Shown here one piece after another: positions 15,317-23,783 of a stretch of DNA of 26,977 bases. Each line of letters starts with the position of its first letter. Position 1 is the stretch's first letter. The translations under genes and the position numbers were made by a program. The DNA comes from a virus: IMG/VR virus record IMGVR_UViG_3300044633_000240, positions 1-26,977 of that record. One strand, written 5' to 3'. Under the pieces are notes generated by a model that did not search any database, had not been told where the DNA came from, and saw only the letters and a program-made list of their open reading frames with translations.

Positions 15317-18300
15317 TGTTTGAAGACAAAGACCTGCAAAATTTTTTAGAGACTTCGTCCACGGTACGAAACAAGTCAATAATAATAGCAGAATGGAATA
15401 TGAATATACCAACCAATATAAAACATATTGGAAACTATAGGTATAGACCGACAGATGCTTCTTCTCTTTATTCTTCGCTTCCAACAAGTTTTGATATTAA
15501 TGATGATGGAAATTTTTATACAGGAGCAACCGATGCAGACACTCTTGTAGATGGAACATTCGACAATGGCGATATCCCAACAACATTTTTAACAAAGAAA
15601 GAAAAACTAAAGACTCTCTATTCTTTGGAGGAGTGCTTTAATCAATTTAGACCAAGATCTGGAATCAATAAAGCAGTATTTTTTGAAAATGGAAAACTTC
15701 ATCACCCAAATCTTTTTATGGCAGATAGACCAAGATACTACATGCCAGATAAAAACGATAAGTTTAAATATTGGACATCGTACAGAGGTGAAGGAACATA
15801 TAAGTATACCTATAATGACAACACAGTCTCATACGGTCCATCTCAAATATTTACAGATAAAGATGGAAAACAAAAACTAGGCACTGTTGAAACTTGGTCT
15901 GAATATGGTATCGCATCAAAGGTAAGAGGATCTCAGAACTCTATAGAGGATGCTTGCCCTTTTGTTGTTTATAAAGAAAAGATTCCAACAAATAGAGTTG
16001 TAGTTAAAATGCAAACCCATACTGGAACAGAAAACCTAGGACCATTCTCATCACCAACTGGAGCATTTGCAGACCCATTCTTTGGAGAACTAAATCAAAA
16101 AACTCCTTCACGATGGAAGATCCAATTTTTAAAAGATGGGAATTGGGAAAATGTTATTTCTTTTAATCCAGCAATAACAAGGGTAGATGGAACCCCAATT
16201 ATTAAAAGTGATGGATACGTTGAAATAGCATATGGTCTAATTGTTCCAGATGAATGGAGACCAAACTTTGTTTTTGCAGAAGTATATACAAGCGTGTCTC
16301 TTCTTCCAGAACAGTCCGTAGTTGGATATGCCTATCTTATTAAAGAAAATGAAAATGATATCGGAAAGTTTTATATTTGGAATGGTAACGACTATACAAT
16401 CATAACCCCAAAGTATGGATGGTATGTTCAAGACGAAACAGTAGATAGACTTACAAACTTTGTTGTAGACGCTACATCTCCAAATGTATTCACTAAGTCT
16501 TTAGACGGAAAAGAACAGTATAGAGAGTTTGAATATATCTCTGGAATTAGAATTGTTGTTGAGTCAATGAATGTAAAAGACTCAACATTTGACCTTATAG
16601 AAATATCTCCAAGACTTGTTATGAATATTTCTGACAAGACATTAGACTACTCAATTAACAAGAGTGCGTCAGATCTTGGACTAAGTGGTTTACCAGTTGG
16701 ACAGTTAATTGCGTCTAATGGAAATATAAATATCTTTGATTATGATCAAGCGTTTAATGAAAACAACTCATCAAGCATAATATCAAAATATATAAACAGA
16801 CACATTCAGTTTAAATTCTATGAAGTCATTGTTGATGTTGCAGGTTGGGACTATTGGGTTCCAATTAAAACACTGTATTCAGACTCGTTCCCAAAGCAAG
16901 ACCTTATGGGCAAAACTGTTTCTTTATCTTTGAGAGATATGTATTGGTATTTAGAATCAATGACTGCTCCACAAATATTGATGACAGAGGTTTCTGTCAG
17001 TTCTGCAGTATCCCTTTTGCTTGACCACATTGGTTTTTCTAATTACACATTTAAAAGAGTTGCGAATGAAAAAGAAACAATAATCCCATACTTTTTTATT
17101 GGACCAGATAAGAGCGTTGCAGAAGTACTACAAGATCTAGCAGTATCAACTCAAACTGCAATGTTTTTTGATGAGTACAATAATTTTGTAATGATGAGCA
17201 AAGACTACATCATGCCAACAAAAGAGCAAAGACCAACAACCTTTGAACTTAAAGGAACAAATGATTTAGTTCAAGATAGAGAAGTAAAGAACAAAACGGT
17301 TAACAATAAAAAACTTGCAAATGTTATTTCTGTGTCTGTTCAGCCAAACAATGTCTACAATGATGGCGTAATTAACTATACAACAAGGCACATACAAAGA
17401 TCAATTGGGTCTTTAAGGCAGGCTAGTCTTTTAGATGATGAAAGGCTATATACATATAAACCAGTACTGTTGTGGGAAGTATCTGGAACAGAAAACACAA
17501 AATCTATAAACAATGAGGTCAATACGCAGTCAGCATATGTGCTTAGCGCAATACCACTTAATTCTAATCTTTCTGCAGATGTTCCAACCGTGAAAAATAA
17601 TATTGTAATAAATAACACATTTAGTCTTGGAGAGGCTGCCTACTGGATTACAAGATATAACGGATATTTTTATTCACAGGGAGAAATTATAAAATATGAT
17701 GCGGTCCAGTACAACGTTACTGGTTTTGGGAATGTCTGGATAACTTCCATAGAAGATTATCAAAACTATTTCTCCAAACTTCCATTTAACGGAAAGATAT
17801 ATCCAACTGGGCTTGTAAGAATATATTCTGAGCCAAAATATTTTGAGCAATCAGGTGTTATTAAATTACAAAATGGAGAAGTTCAAAAGCATGGCCGTGG
17901 TCAATTTGGAACAACAGTGGTTGCACACAGCGCTGGAATATCTGACTATTGGAAATCTGATGACAATGTAAAGGGTTGTTACATGTCTTCAGAACATCTT
18001 TTTGAAAAAAAGCAACTACCTCCTCTAACAACAGTAGGATCTTCTGGCAAGTTGACTGACTCTGGAGTATCTTCTGATGCACTATCAAGAACATCGTCTA
18101 GAAGTGGAATTATTAAAAACTTTATGTCAACTGTAAACGTTGGAGAAATAACAACAAACACTCAACAGGTTCCAGGATCAGTTCAGTCATCAGCACTTTC
18201 ACTAACTGGTCCAAACTTTAACACTAAAGAAAAGCCAAGAAATTTTATTTCATATGTTCATAAGTCTCTACAGGGTAAAAAATATAAACATTTTGGAACA

Positions 18301-19707
18301 AGGTTAAGAATTATTGGAAACATAGAAAGCAACCAAGATCGTGGACAAACATCAAACGGGTCATCAACATACTATGTTGTAAATGGTTCTACCCCAAATA
18401 AAAATATCAACATTGCTGGCGGATCTGCAGGAATTGCAGTAATGCTAAATCCAACCACAAATGTTGGATACTACTTTGAAATAGCAGCACTTGGGCTAGG
18501 AGACTTATCAAAAACAGAAAGACAAAGTGTTAGCAATGTCTTTTTCTATAAGGTCAAATCTGATAACGGTAAAGCAATTCCTATAAGTCTTTGGGATGGT
18601 CTAGCAAAAATAACTGTTGATGATGGAAGGTTTACTGGGCAGTCAAGAATGTTTGCTGAGGAAAATCCAACGGTATATGACTTGGCAGTAGAATATGAAG
18701 ACATAGGAAGTATAAGACGATTCTATCTATATATGAATGGGTCACTAATAAAAACAGTAGATGACAACGATCCTCTTCCAATTTATTCTGATATTGCTTT
18801 GTTTGCAAGAGGCTCATCACGAGCAATGTTTGAAAATGTATATGCCCTATGCAATAATTATTCTCAAAATACTTCATTTCGTTTAGGTGCTCCAGTTAAT
18901 TCTGTTTTTGGAGATAATGAAATTGATGCAGATGAGTCTTTTAGAAAATATGCTATTAGTGGATTAATTCAAAACACATATCTTTCTGGAGTCGGATCAT
19001 CAGAGCCTCCAAAATATGATATATATTTTGAAGAGTTTGGAAGCATTATGAGAGAGGCAGCAGCATTTAATTTTAAATATGACAAAGCCTACCCAGCATT
19101 AACTGCAAAAATCTCTCCAACATTTAATAAGATAAAGGGATACGTTGTTTCTGGTTTTAGAGCAGGTTCTTATGGGGCAGAGTTTCTTATTTTCAATGCA
19201 ACAGATACAGCCATCAGCCTAGACGAAACAAGTGGAAACTATTTAAGGATTCAAGGAATTACTTTTACACAGCAGTCTGATAATAACTTGACAGTTGACG
19301 AATACTTTAATAAGAATAGTCTTGAGTCAAACCCTCAGTTTATTGCAGATAAGTTAATTTCAAATCCATTTAAGTTTAAACAAGACTATCAAGACATAAA
19401 GTTAAGCAGAATGACATACGGCAAAAAAGACTTTGCTTTAGATGCCAAATACATACAGTCACAAGACGAAGCATCAAACCTAATGAAGTGGATGATTGAA
19501 AAAACAACAAAGCCAAGAAAGTCTATTGGAGTTAAAATATTTTCAATTCCAACAATTCAACTTGGTGACATAGTTAGTTTAGATTATCAGGAAAACAGTG
19601 TAAACATGGCATCAAACCCATCTAGTAGATTTGTTGTTTATAACATTGATTTTTCTAGAGGACCTGATGGTCCAGATATGACATTGTTTTTAAGTGAGGT
19701 AGTGTAA
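15316..19707 (+). CDS. large tail hub / tip minor tail protein with lectin-like domain
   Basis: A 1463-residue protein. The region at about 496-640 resembles tail hub domains: it has YWVPIKTLYSDSF, MTEVSVSSAVSLLLDHIGFS, and DKSVAEVLQDLAVSTQTAMF followed by FDEYNNFVM. Residues about 975-1180 look like a concanavalin-type (LamG-like) beta sandwich: HFGTRLRIIGN, YYFEIAALG, VYDLAVEYED, RRFYLYMNGSLIKTV and a closing SDIALFARG strand. A glycan-binding role is possible. The C-terminal part (about 1390-1463) contains KSIGVKIFSIPTIQLGDIVS and ends RGPDGPDMTLFLSEV, a closing domain seen on large tail-tip proteins. It should form the tail tip and may contact the host surface. Starts and stops overlap both neighbours by one base. 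Confidence 0.75.
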   Translation: MFEDKDLQNFLETSSTVRNKSIIIAEWNMNIPTNIKHIGNYRYRPTDASSLYSSLPTSFDINDDGNFYTGATDADTLVDGTFDNGDIPTTFLTKKEKLKTLYSLEECFNQFRPRSGINKAVFFENGKLHHPNLFMADRPRYYMPDKNDKFKYWTSYRGEGTYKYTYNDNTVSYGPSQIFTDKDGKQKLGTVETWSEYGIASKVRGSQNSIEDACPFVVYKEKIPTNRVVVKMQTHTGTENLGPFSSPTGAFADPFFGELNQKTPSRWKIQFLKDGNWENVISFNPAITRVDGTPIIKSDGYVEIAYGLIVPDEWRPNFVFAEVYTSVSLLPEQSVVGYAYLIKENENDIGKFYIWNGNDYTIITPKYGWYVQDETVDRLTNFVVDATSPNVFTKSLDGKEQYREFEYISGIRIVVESMNVKDSTFDLIEISPRLVMNISDKTLDYSINKSASDLGLSGLPVGQLIASNGNINIFDYDQAFNENNSSSIISKYINRHIQFKFYEVIVDVAGWDYWVPIKTLYSDSFPKQDLMGKTVSLSLRDMYWYLESMTAPQILMTEVSVSSAVSLLLDHIGFSNYTFKRVANEKETIIPYFFIGPDKSVAEVLQDLAVSTQTAMFFDEYNNFVMMSKDYIMPTKEQRPTTFELKGTNDLVQDREVKNKTVNNKKLANVISVSVQPNNVYNDGVINYTTRHIQRSIGSLRQASLLDDERLYTYKPVLLWEVSGTENTKSINNEVNTQSAYVLSAIPLNSNLSADVPTVKNNIVINNTFSLGEAAYWITRYNGYFYSQGEIIKYDAVQYNVTGFGNVWITSIEDYQNYFSKLPFNGKIYPTGLVRIYSEPKYFEQSGVIKLQNGEVQKHGRGQFGTTVVAHSAGISDYWKSDDNVKGCYMSSEHLFEKKQLPPLTTVGSSGKLTDSGVSSDALSRTSSRSGIIKNFMSTVNVGEITTNTQQVPGSVQSSALSLTGPNFNTKEKPRNFISYVHKSLQGKKYKHFGTRLRIIGNIESNQDRGQTSNGSSTYYVVNGSTPNKNINIAGGSAGIAVMLNPTTNVGYYFEIAALGLGDLSKTERQSVSNVFFYKVKSDNGKAIPISLWDGLAKITVDDGRFTGQSRMFAEENPTVYDLAVEYEDIGSIRRFYLYMNGSLIKTVDDNDPLPIYSDIALFARGSSRAMFENVYALCNNYSQNTSFRLGAPVNSVFGDNEIDADESFRKYAISGLIQNTYLSGVGSSEPPKYDIYFEEFGSIMREAAAFNFKYDKAYPALTAKISPTFNKIKGYVVSGFRAGSYGAEFLIFNATDTAISLDETSGNYLRIQGITFTQQSDNNLTVDEYFNKNSLESNPQFIADKLISNPFKFKQDYQDIKLSRMTYGKKDFALDAKYIQSQDEASNLMKWMIEKTTKPRKSIGVKIFSIPTIQLGDIVSLDYQENSVNMASNPSSRFVVYNIDFSRGPDGPDMTLFLSEVV

Positions 19708-20267
19708 TGACAACTGGCGCAACAGCAGATCTTCCAGATCCAAAAAAAATACTAGATGATAAATCAGTAAAAATTGCTACACCAGACTTAATCATTGCAA
19801 GTGATGAGTTGGTTTCTATTGAAATAATGACAGACCTTATATTCGAAGACATAGGCGGATATGAACTTGCCACAATATCTAGACACGATTTGGTAAATGG
19901 ACAAAAGGTTATTTACACCCCAATTAAAAATCTAACAGATCTGTATTTACAGTACAACCCAAACAATGTTTTAAGGCTTCAATCATCTGACGCATATCTT
20001 AGGTCTTTGCCTCTGTCAATTTTTGACTATTTGCCAGTTTGTGGAACTGGTTACGACCTAGAGCCAGTATACATTTCAGAAGGAGTTGTGGATCCAGACA
20101 AGACTAAGTGGATAAAAATTCCTAATTGCAGGTCAGTCTACATAGACCCCCTAACAGGAGATTTGGTTATTAATTTAATTAACATTAAAGAAAGTGACCA
20201 AGCAGAAGTACAAATATTGACTAGTGGAGAAATTTTTGATGATACAATACATAATGGGAGTAATTAA
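19707..20267 (+). CDS. minor tail / baseplate accessory protein
   Basis: A 186-residue protein coupled by TAATG on both sides between the tail hub and the fibre gene. It contains SVKIATPDLIIASDELVSIE, GGYELATISRHDLVNGQKV, LRLQSSDAYLRSLPLSIFDY, and a beta-rich end (WIKIPNCRSVYIDPLTGDLV). No enzymatic motif or membrane segment is seen. I recall proteins of similar size and order in actinobacteriophage tail clusters, annotated only as minor tail proteins. Its role is inferred from context. Confidence 0.6.
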   Translation: MTTGATADLPDPKKILDDKSVKIATPDLIIASDELVSIEIMTDLIFEDIGGYELATISRHDLVNGQKVIYTPIKNLTDLYLQYNPNNVLRLQSSDAYLRSLPLSIFDYLPVCGTGYDLEPVYISEGVVDPDKTKWIKIPNCRSVYIDPLTGDLVINLINIKESDQAEVQILTSGEIFDDTIHNGSN

Positions 20268-21652
20268 TGATAACTAATATAGGTAAAAATCTTTTAGCCA
20301 AGTATCTTGTAGGGCAGACACAATCATATGCCTCTCATATTGCTGTGGGCTGTGGACCCACTCCAGTGGCTTCTGACGGGGGTAATTTTGGAGACTACGC
20401 ATTAAAGGAGTCTTTAGATTTTGAAATGTTTCGTGTTCCGATTATCTCTAGGGGTTTTGTAAATGAAGACGGTATAGATAAGGTAGTTTTAACAGCACAA
20501 CTGCCAACAGAAGAGAGATATGAAATAACAGAGGTAGGAGTGTTTTCTGCTGCATCAAACCCAGTTGCTGGAGCATTTGATAGTAGGAATATATACTCTT
20601 TTGCTGATACAGATAGTTGGCTGTACCAGCCTTTTGGCTCTTCCGCTGTCGATATTGAAACTATCTATAGTCCACTAGATGATCGTGTAGTTAATATAAT
20701 CAATGCAACTGCATCAGGAACAACTATAACTTACACAACAGATGCAAACCACGGACTTGCAGTTGGAAATAAAATATCTATAATTGGTGTTTCTCCAGTT
20801 GTTTTTAATTTATTAGATAAAAATATTCAAACGGTTCCAACATCAAATACATTTACAATAACTGCACCAAGTGCAATTACATCAACATTTGTCTCATCAG
20901 GATATTTAATTAACGATGTAGAAACAAATATTATTAATCAGGTTTATCCAGTATTTCAAACAAACGCAGACAATAAAATTTTTACAAATTCAAACAGGGT
21001 GGCAAGAAACGAAAGATGCAGATTTTTAAATAATATTATTGCTATGGTTGGAAATAGTTCTACCCTTACACTTGATAATTTTGGAAATATTGAGGTCGGA
21101 ACTGGATCAAAATATATTAGGCTTAATGAGACCACTGTAGATCTTACAAAGAATAATCCACTAGACGAACTAAGGCTTGCATTTTCTGTTGTAAATAAGG
21201 TTGGAAATGCTAATAATACCGTTCCAGATAATGTTAAAATATTATTAGAGTTTTCTCATACAGGGCCAAACTCTGTGCAAGAGTCTGCAAGGTTTGAGGT
21301 AGATATTGACCATGTGGGCTATACAGAAGGAACAGCACTAGAGACAATAAATTTTGCTTTAAACAGATATGTCGTTGCTAAAAAAGCACTTAAAGATTTA
21401 AACAAAACAGACAACTTTGACTGGCGTGAGGTTTCGGTAGCAAAGATTTATGCTTGTGTTACTGAGAATGACTTGCCATCGGATCAATTTTATGTTTGTT
21501 TGGATGGGCTAAGATTAGAAAATATTACATCAACAAACTCTTTGTATGGATTGACTGGGTACTCTGTAATTAAGAGTGTGGGAGCAAAACCAATTATCAA
21601 GTCAGCAAATACAACAAACTATATTGAATTTAGATTTGCCTTGGGTGTTTAG
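20267..21652 (+). CDS. tail fibre / minor tail protein
   Basis: A 461-residue protein. The N-terminus MITNIGKNLLAKYLVGQTQS with YASHIAVGCGPTPV and RYEITEVGVFSA is a virion-attachment module common on phage fibres. Residues about 143-211 are a separate beta module (TYTTDANHGLAVGNKISI, ISIIGVSP, TVPTSNTFTITAPS) of the repeat type seen in many environmental phage tail proteins. The C-terminal half (about 245-461) reads like a jelly-roll or carbohydrate-binding domain (VKILLEFSHTGPNSVQESAR, SVAKIYACVTEN, FYVCLDGLRLENI, and the ending NTTNYIEFRFALG). It likely takes part in host recognition; the ligand is unknown. It overlaps the preceding gene by one base and is followed after 2 bases by the next. 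Confidence 0.7.
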   Translation: MITNIGKNLLAKYLVGQTQSYASHIAVGCGPTPVASDGGNFGDYALKESLDFEMFRVPIISRGFVNEDGIDKVVLTAQLPTEERYEITEVGVFSAASNPVAGAFDSRNIYSFADTDSWLYQPFGSSAVDIETIYSPLDDRVVNIINATASGTTITYTTDANHGLAVGNKISIIGVSPVVFNLLDKNIQTVPTSNTFTITAPSAITSTFVSSGYLINDVETNIINQVYPVFQTNADNKIFTNSNRVARNERCRFLNNIIAMVGNSSTLTLDNFGNIEVGTGSKYIRLNETTVDLTKNNPLDELRLAFSVVNKVGNANNTVPDNVKILLEFSHTGPNSVQESARFEVDIDHVGYTEGTALETINFALNRYVVAKKALKDLNKTDNFDWREVSVAKIYACVTENDLPSDQFYVCLDGLRLENITSTNSLYGLTGYSVIKSVGAKPIIKSANTTNYIEFRFALGV

Positions 21653-21654
21653 CA

Positions 21655-22101
21655 ATGGCAGACAAAGGAATAAGAAATGTTATTATTAAAAAGGAATCAC
21701 TTGGAAAAGTAACTTCTTCTAATGCAAGAGTTGTAAGATTTAGGGTGATTTCAGAAGATAGAAATAGAAAATCTGCCTACTCAAAAATATTTATTCTTGG
21801 TCCAACTGAGGCTGTTGCTGTTGGAATAGGAGACCTAAATCCTATTGGAAATACAATATTTTTAAACTGGGAGGTGGGAGAGGTTTCAATACAAATTGCC
21901 TACGACATATTCGTCGGTTTTGATGGGGCAACTCCTTCTTACATAGGAACCACTGGATCAAAAAATTATTCATTTTTAAAAACAGGAACAGAAACAGTAA
22001 GGGCAATAGTCCAAATATCATCGATAAATCCAGTTCTTACAGATGATCTAGAGATTTATGATTCTGAAACTAGGTCTGTCACAACTGGGCTTCTGGTATA
22101 A
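21655..22101 (+). CDS. small virion protein, fibronectin III-like
   Basis: A 148-residue, beta-rich protein: RVVRFRVISEDRNRKSAYSK, then NTIFLNWEVGEVSIQIAYDI, FVGFDGATPSYIGTTG and TVRAIVQISS. The strand spacing, with a central tryptophan and the pattern Y-D-I-F-V, suggests a fibronectin III or similar Ig-like sandwich. It lies two bases after the fibre gene and probably decorates or extends the tail tip. Its TAA stop is part of the TATAAT box of the next promoter. Assignment to a fold is tentative; virion association is from context. Confidence 0.6.
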   Translation: MADKGIRNVIIKKESLGKVTSSNARVVRFRVISEDRNRKSAYSKIFILGPTEAVAVGIGDLNPIGNTIFLNWEVGEVSIQIAYDIFVGFDGATPSYIGTTGSKNYSFLKTGTETVRAIVQISSINPVLTDDLEIYDSETRSVTTGLLV

Positions 22102-22102
22102 T
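22094..22102 (+). promoter_or_regulatory. extended -10 promoter (TGgTATAAT), leaderless start
   Basis: A perfect extended -10 whose TATAAT contains the upstream gene's TAA stop (22099-22101). Six bases separate its end from ATG 22109, the same spacing as at 4491-4499. No -35 box and no ribosome binding site are visible, so a leaderless transcript is predicted. Confidence 0.65.
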
Positions 22103-22108
22103 TGTAGT

Positions 22109-22552
22109 ATGGCAATATTACCAGTACCAGAGCGAGGTCAACCGCTAGATGTAACATATATATATCAGATTGTTAAGGCTATTAATGATCTTTCTACTCA
22201 GGTATCTCCATCAACATATAAGTACGTTACTGTAGACACACCAAATGCTGCAAAACAAAGCGCAAAGGCATCTGAGACAAGATTCATTGGTGGATATGTT
22301 CAGGTTACGACAAGCACAACACAAACCGCTGGATCTTCTTTGACATTTTCTTATGACTTTCCAAGCGAATTTAAGTTTGCTCCAGTAGTAACAGCATCAC
22401 CAGTAAACGTTGGAAACACAGATGCTGGTAAAGATGTCACGGTTACGTTGAAAAGCATTTCAACCTCAAAGGTTGAGGGCACGGTTAAGTTTAATGCTGG
22501 AGGAGACACAAGCATTGGTATTAACCTGATAATCATTGGAATACCAAATTAA
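22109..22552 (+). CDS. small beta-rich virion accessory protein
   Basis: A 147-residue protein starting MAILPVPERGQPLDVTYIYQ. The frame is open further upstream, but those starts precede the predicted transcription start, so ATG 22109 is chosen. The N-terminal helix (VTYIYQIVKAINDLSTQV) could form a trimeric stalk. The rest is beta-rich: RFIGGYVQVTTSTTQTAGSS, FKFAPVVTASPVN, DVTVTLKSISTSKVEGTVKF and a final SIGINLIIIGIPN. The C-terminal domain, with F-x-x-x-P-x-V-T-A-S-P-V, resembles small phage fibre-tip or lectin-like domains. A head or tail fibre tip is likely, with the receptor unknown. It has its own leaderless promoter, apart from the preceding tail genes. Confidence 0.6.
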   Translation: MAILPVPERGQPLDVTYIYQIVKAINDLSTQVSPSTYKYVTVDTPNAAKQSAKASETRFIGGYVQVTTSTTQTAGSSLTFSYDFPSEFKFAPVVTASPVNVGNTDAGKDVTVTLKSISTSKVEGTVKFNAGGDTSIGINLIIIGIPN

Positions 22553-22743
22553 TGATTAAATGTACAAAATGTAATGGAAGAATGTTTATAGACAGGCAGT
22601 ATACAGAGATAAATAATCTAGAACTATACTGCATTCTTTGCGGATCAAGAAAATTTTTTCATCCACCAAGTAATTCTCAGGAGGGCCTATGGCTACTAAA
22701 AAAGGAACAATTGAGAGCGAAAAATACAATGAGTCACCTGTAA
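22552..22743 (+). CDS. small zinc-ribbon protein
   Basis: A 63-residue protein starting in a one-base TAATG overlap with the previous gene. Two CxxC knuckles, C4-T-K-C7 and C27-I-L-C30, separated by 19 residues, predict a zinc ribbon. The C-terminal half is basic and without clear fold. Such small ribbons in phages often bind DNA, RNA or RNA polymerase, but nothing here fixes the target. It ends 55 bp inside the next gene. Confidence 0.7.
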   Translation: MIKCTKCNGRMFIDRQYTEINNLELYCILCGSRKFFHPPSNSQEGLWLLKKEQLRAKNTMSHL

Positions 22744-23231
22744 TTCCAGGTAATAAAAAGGTTTGGTTTCTTAACGGAGACTTAGTTAGAATACATCACT
22801 ACAACCACTCTAATGGAATAATGTCTATTTATAATATCAATAAGGATCAGATTGAAAGTTGTTTAATTAGTGAGTTTAAAAATAAAAGAGAAAGAGCATA
22901 CACAGTGGGTCAGACTGCTGAATTAGTTAATCGTCATAAAAAATATATGCCATCACTAATGAAACGAGGAGTCATTCCGTTTCCAACGGGATCTCAAAAA
23001 GGTGGAGCAAGAGGATTTCAGGTAAGATCATATTACTCAGAATCTCAGGTTAGAGAGATTCGTGATATACTTGCTACACACCATATTGGAAGACCAAGAA
23101 AAGACAAGTTAATAACTAACGATATTACGCCTAGTAAGCAAGAGTTGACACGAAGAATGGGCGATGGTATACTTACTTATAGAAGAACTGAAGATGGGCG
23201 ATTTGTTCCAATTTGGAATGAATCTATTTAG
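22689..23231 (+). CDS. MerR-like helix-turn-helix DNA-binding protein with AT-hook-like motif
   Basis: A 180-residue protein. ATG 22689 is preceded by AGGAGGG at 22679-22685, so the 55-bp overlap with the zinc-ribbon gene is probably real. Residues 71-128 look like a MerR-type winged helix: YTVGQTAELVNRHKKYMPSL for the helix-turn-helix, then MKRGVIPFP, a glycine-rich loop, and SESQVREIRDIL. HIGRPRKDK at 132-140 resembles an AT-hook. A small N-terminal beta domain (KVWFLNGDLVRIHHYNHSNG) precedes the helices. It lies between the virion and replication genes, where a regulator of the switch to or from replication, or a DNA-organising protein, would fit. Its target sites are not identified. Confidence 0.7.
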   Translation: MATKKGTIESEKYNESPVIPGNKKVWFLNGDLVRIHHYNHSNGIMSIYNINKDQIESCLISEFKNKRERAYTVGQTAELVNRHKKYMPSLMKRGVIPFPTGSQKGGARGFQVRSYYSESQVREIRDILATHHIGRPRKDKLITNDITPSKQELTRRMGDGILTYRRTEDGRFVPIWNESI

Positions 23232-23244
23232 CGAAGGGTATAGA

Positions 23245-23475
23245 ATGTCAGACAGCAATTATGTAGTAACAAATGAACCAACAAAGGTATCTGTAACATT
23301 GGGATACACATTAAATCTAGGAAATTTTCAATCATTAAGGCTAGACCTTGGTGTTACAGATTCAAAGCGTGATGGAGAAAATACTGACCAAGCCTTTGAG
23401 CGAGTCTACAAGTTTGTTGAAGATAAACTAACGGCAAAGATTTTAGAAGCCCAATCGGAGGCTGCTGAAGGATAA
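23245..23475 (+). CDS. small conserved-type phage protein, unknown function
   Basis: A 76-residue protein from ATG 23245, chosen because GAAGGG lies about seven bases upstream and the frame before it overlaps the DNA-binding gene without a better start. The sequence reads as strands, then a helix: VSVTLGYTLNLGNFQSLRLD, LGVTDSKRDGEN, then AFERVYKFVEDKLTAKILEA. I recall similar small proteins near replication genes of several phages but know no function. Its TAA overlaps the next ATG by one base, linking it to the replication operon. Confidence 0.65.
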   Translation: MSDSNYVVTNEPTKVSVTLGYTLNLGNFQSLRLDLGVTDSKRDGENTDQAFERVYKFVEDKLTAKILEAQSEAAEG

Positions 23476-23783
23476 TGGCAGAACGCAAAGACCGCATGGC
23501 TTTGCTTTCAAGATACAGCAAGTATCATACCGCAAGGTACGAATCAAAGCCATCCCTAAACCTTAATGTAGAGCAGTGGGCATCTGACGCTCTTGTAGAA
23601 TCATACACTCTGCCAGTATGCTACGATATACTTGAGTATTACTTTTCAGTTGCAGAGAACCCTTCATGGAACTACTTTGCATACAACGCAGAAAAAATAT
23701 TGCAGGCACAAAAGGACAAATTCAGAGATAGCGAAGAGAGAGCAGAGCGTAGAAGAATGGCAAAGGAGTGGCTAAGTGAATAA
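23475..23783 (+). CDS. small protein upstream of helicase, possible replication accessory
   Basis: A 102-residue, mainly helical, highly charged protein: RMALLSRYSKYHTARYESKP, NVEQWASDALVESYTLPVCY, DILEYYFSVAENPSWNYFAY and a very basic/acidic C-terminal helix (RDSEERAERRRMAKEWLSE). It overlaps the helicase gene by 8 bp, and the helicase ribosome binding site lies within it, so the two are translationally coupled. Helicase loaders often sit here, and this protein is about the right size, but there is no ATPase motif and no sequence link to a known loader. The loader idea is inference from position only. Confidence 0.65.
   Translation: MAERKDRMALLSRYSKYHTARYESKPSLNLNVEQWASDALVESYTLPVCYDILEYYFSVAENPSWNYFAYNAEKILQAQKDKFRDSEERAERRRMAKEWLSE

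Noticed and set aside
22058-22108. Upstream start for the 22109 gene
   Set aside because: It is inside the preceding coding region and upstream of the TATAAT box that defines a leaderless start at 22109.
23164-23244. Upstream start for the small 23245 gene
   Set aside because: It would overlap the DNA-binding gene in another frame without a ribosome binding site; GAAGGG supports ATG 23245.
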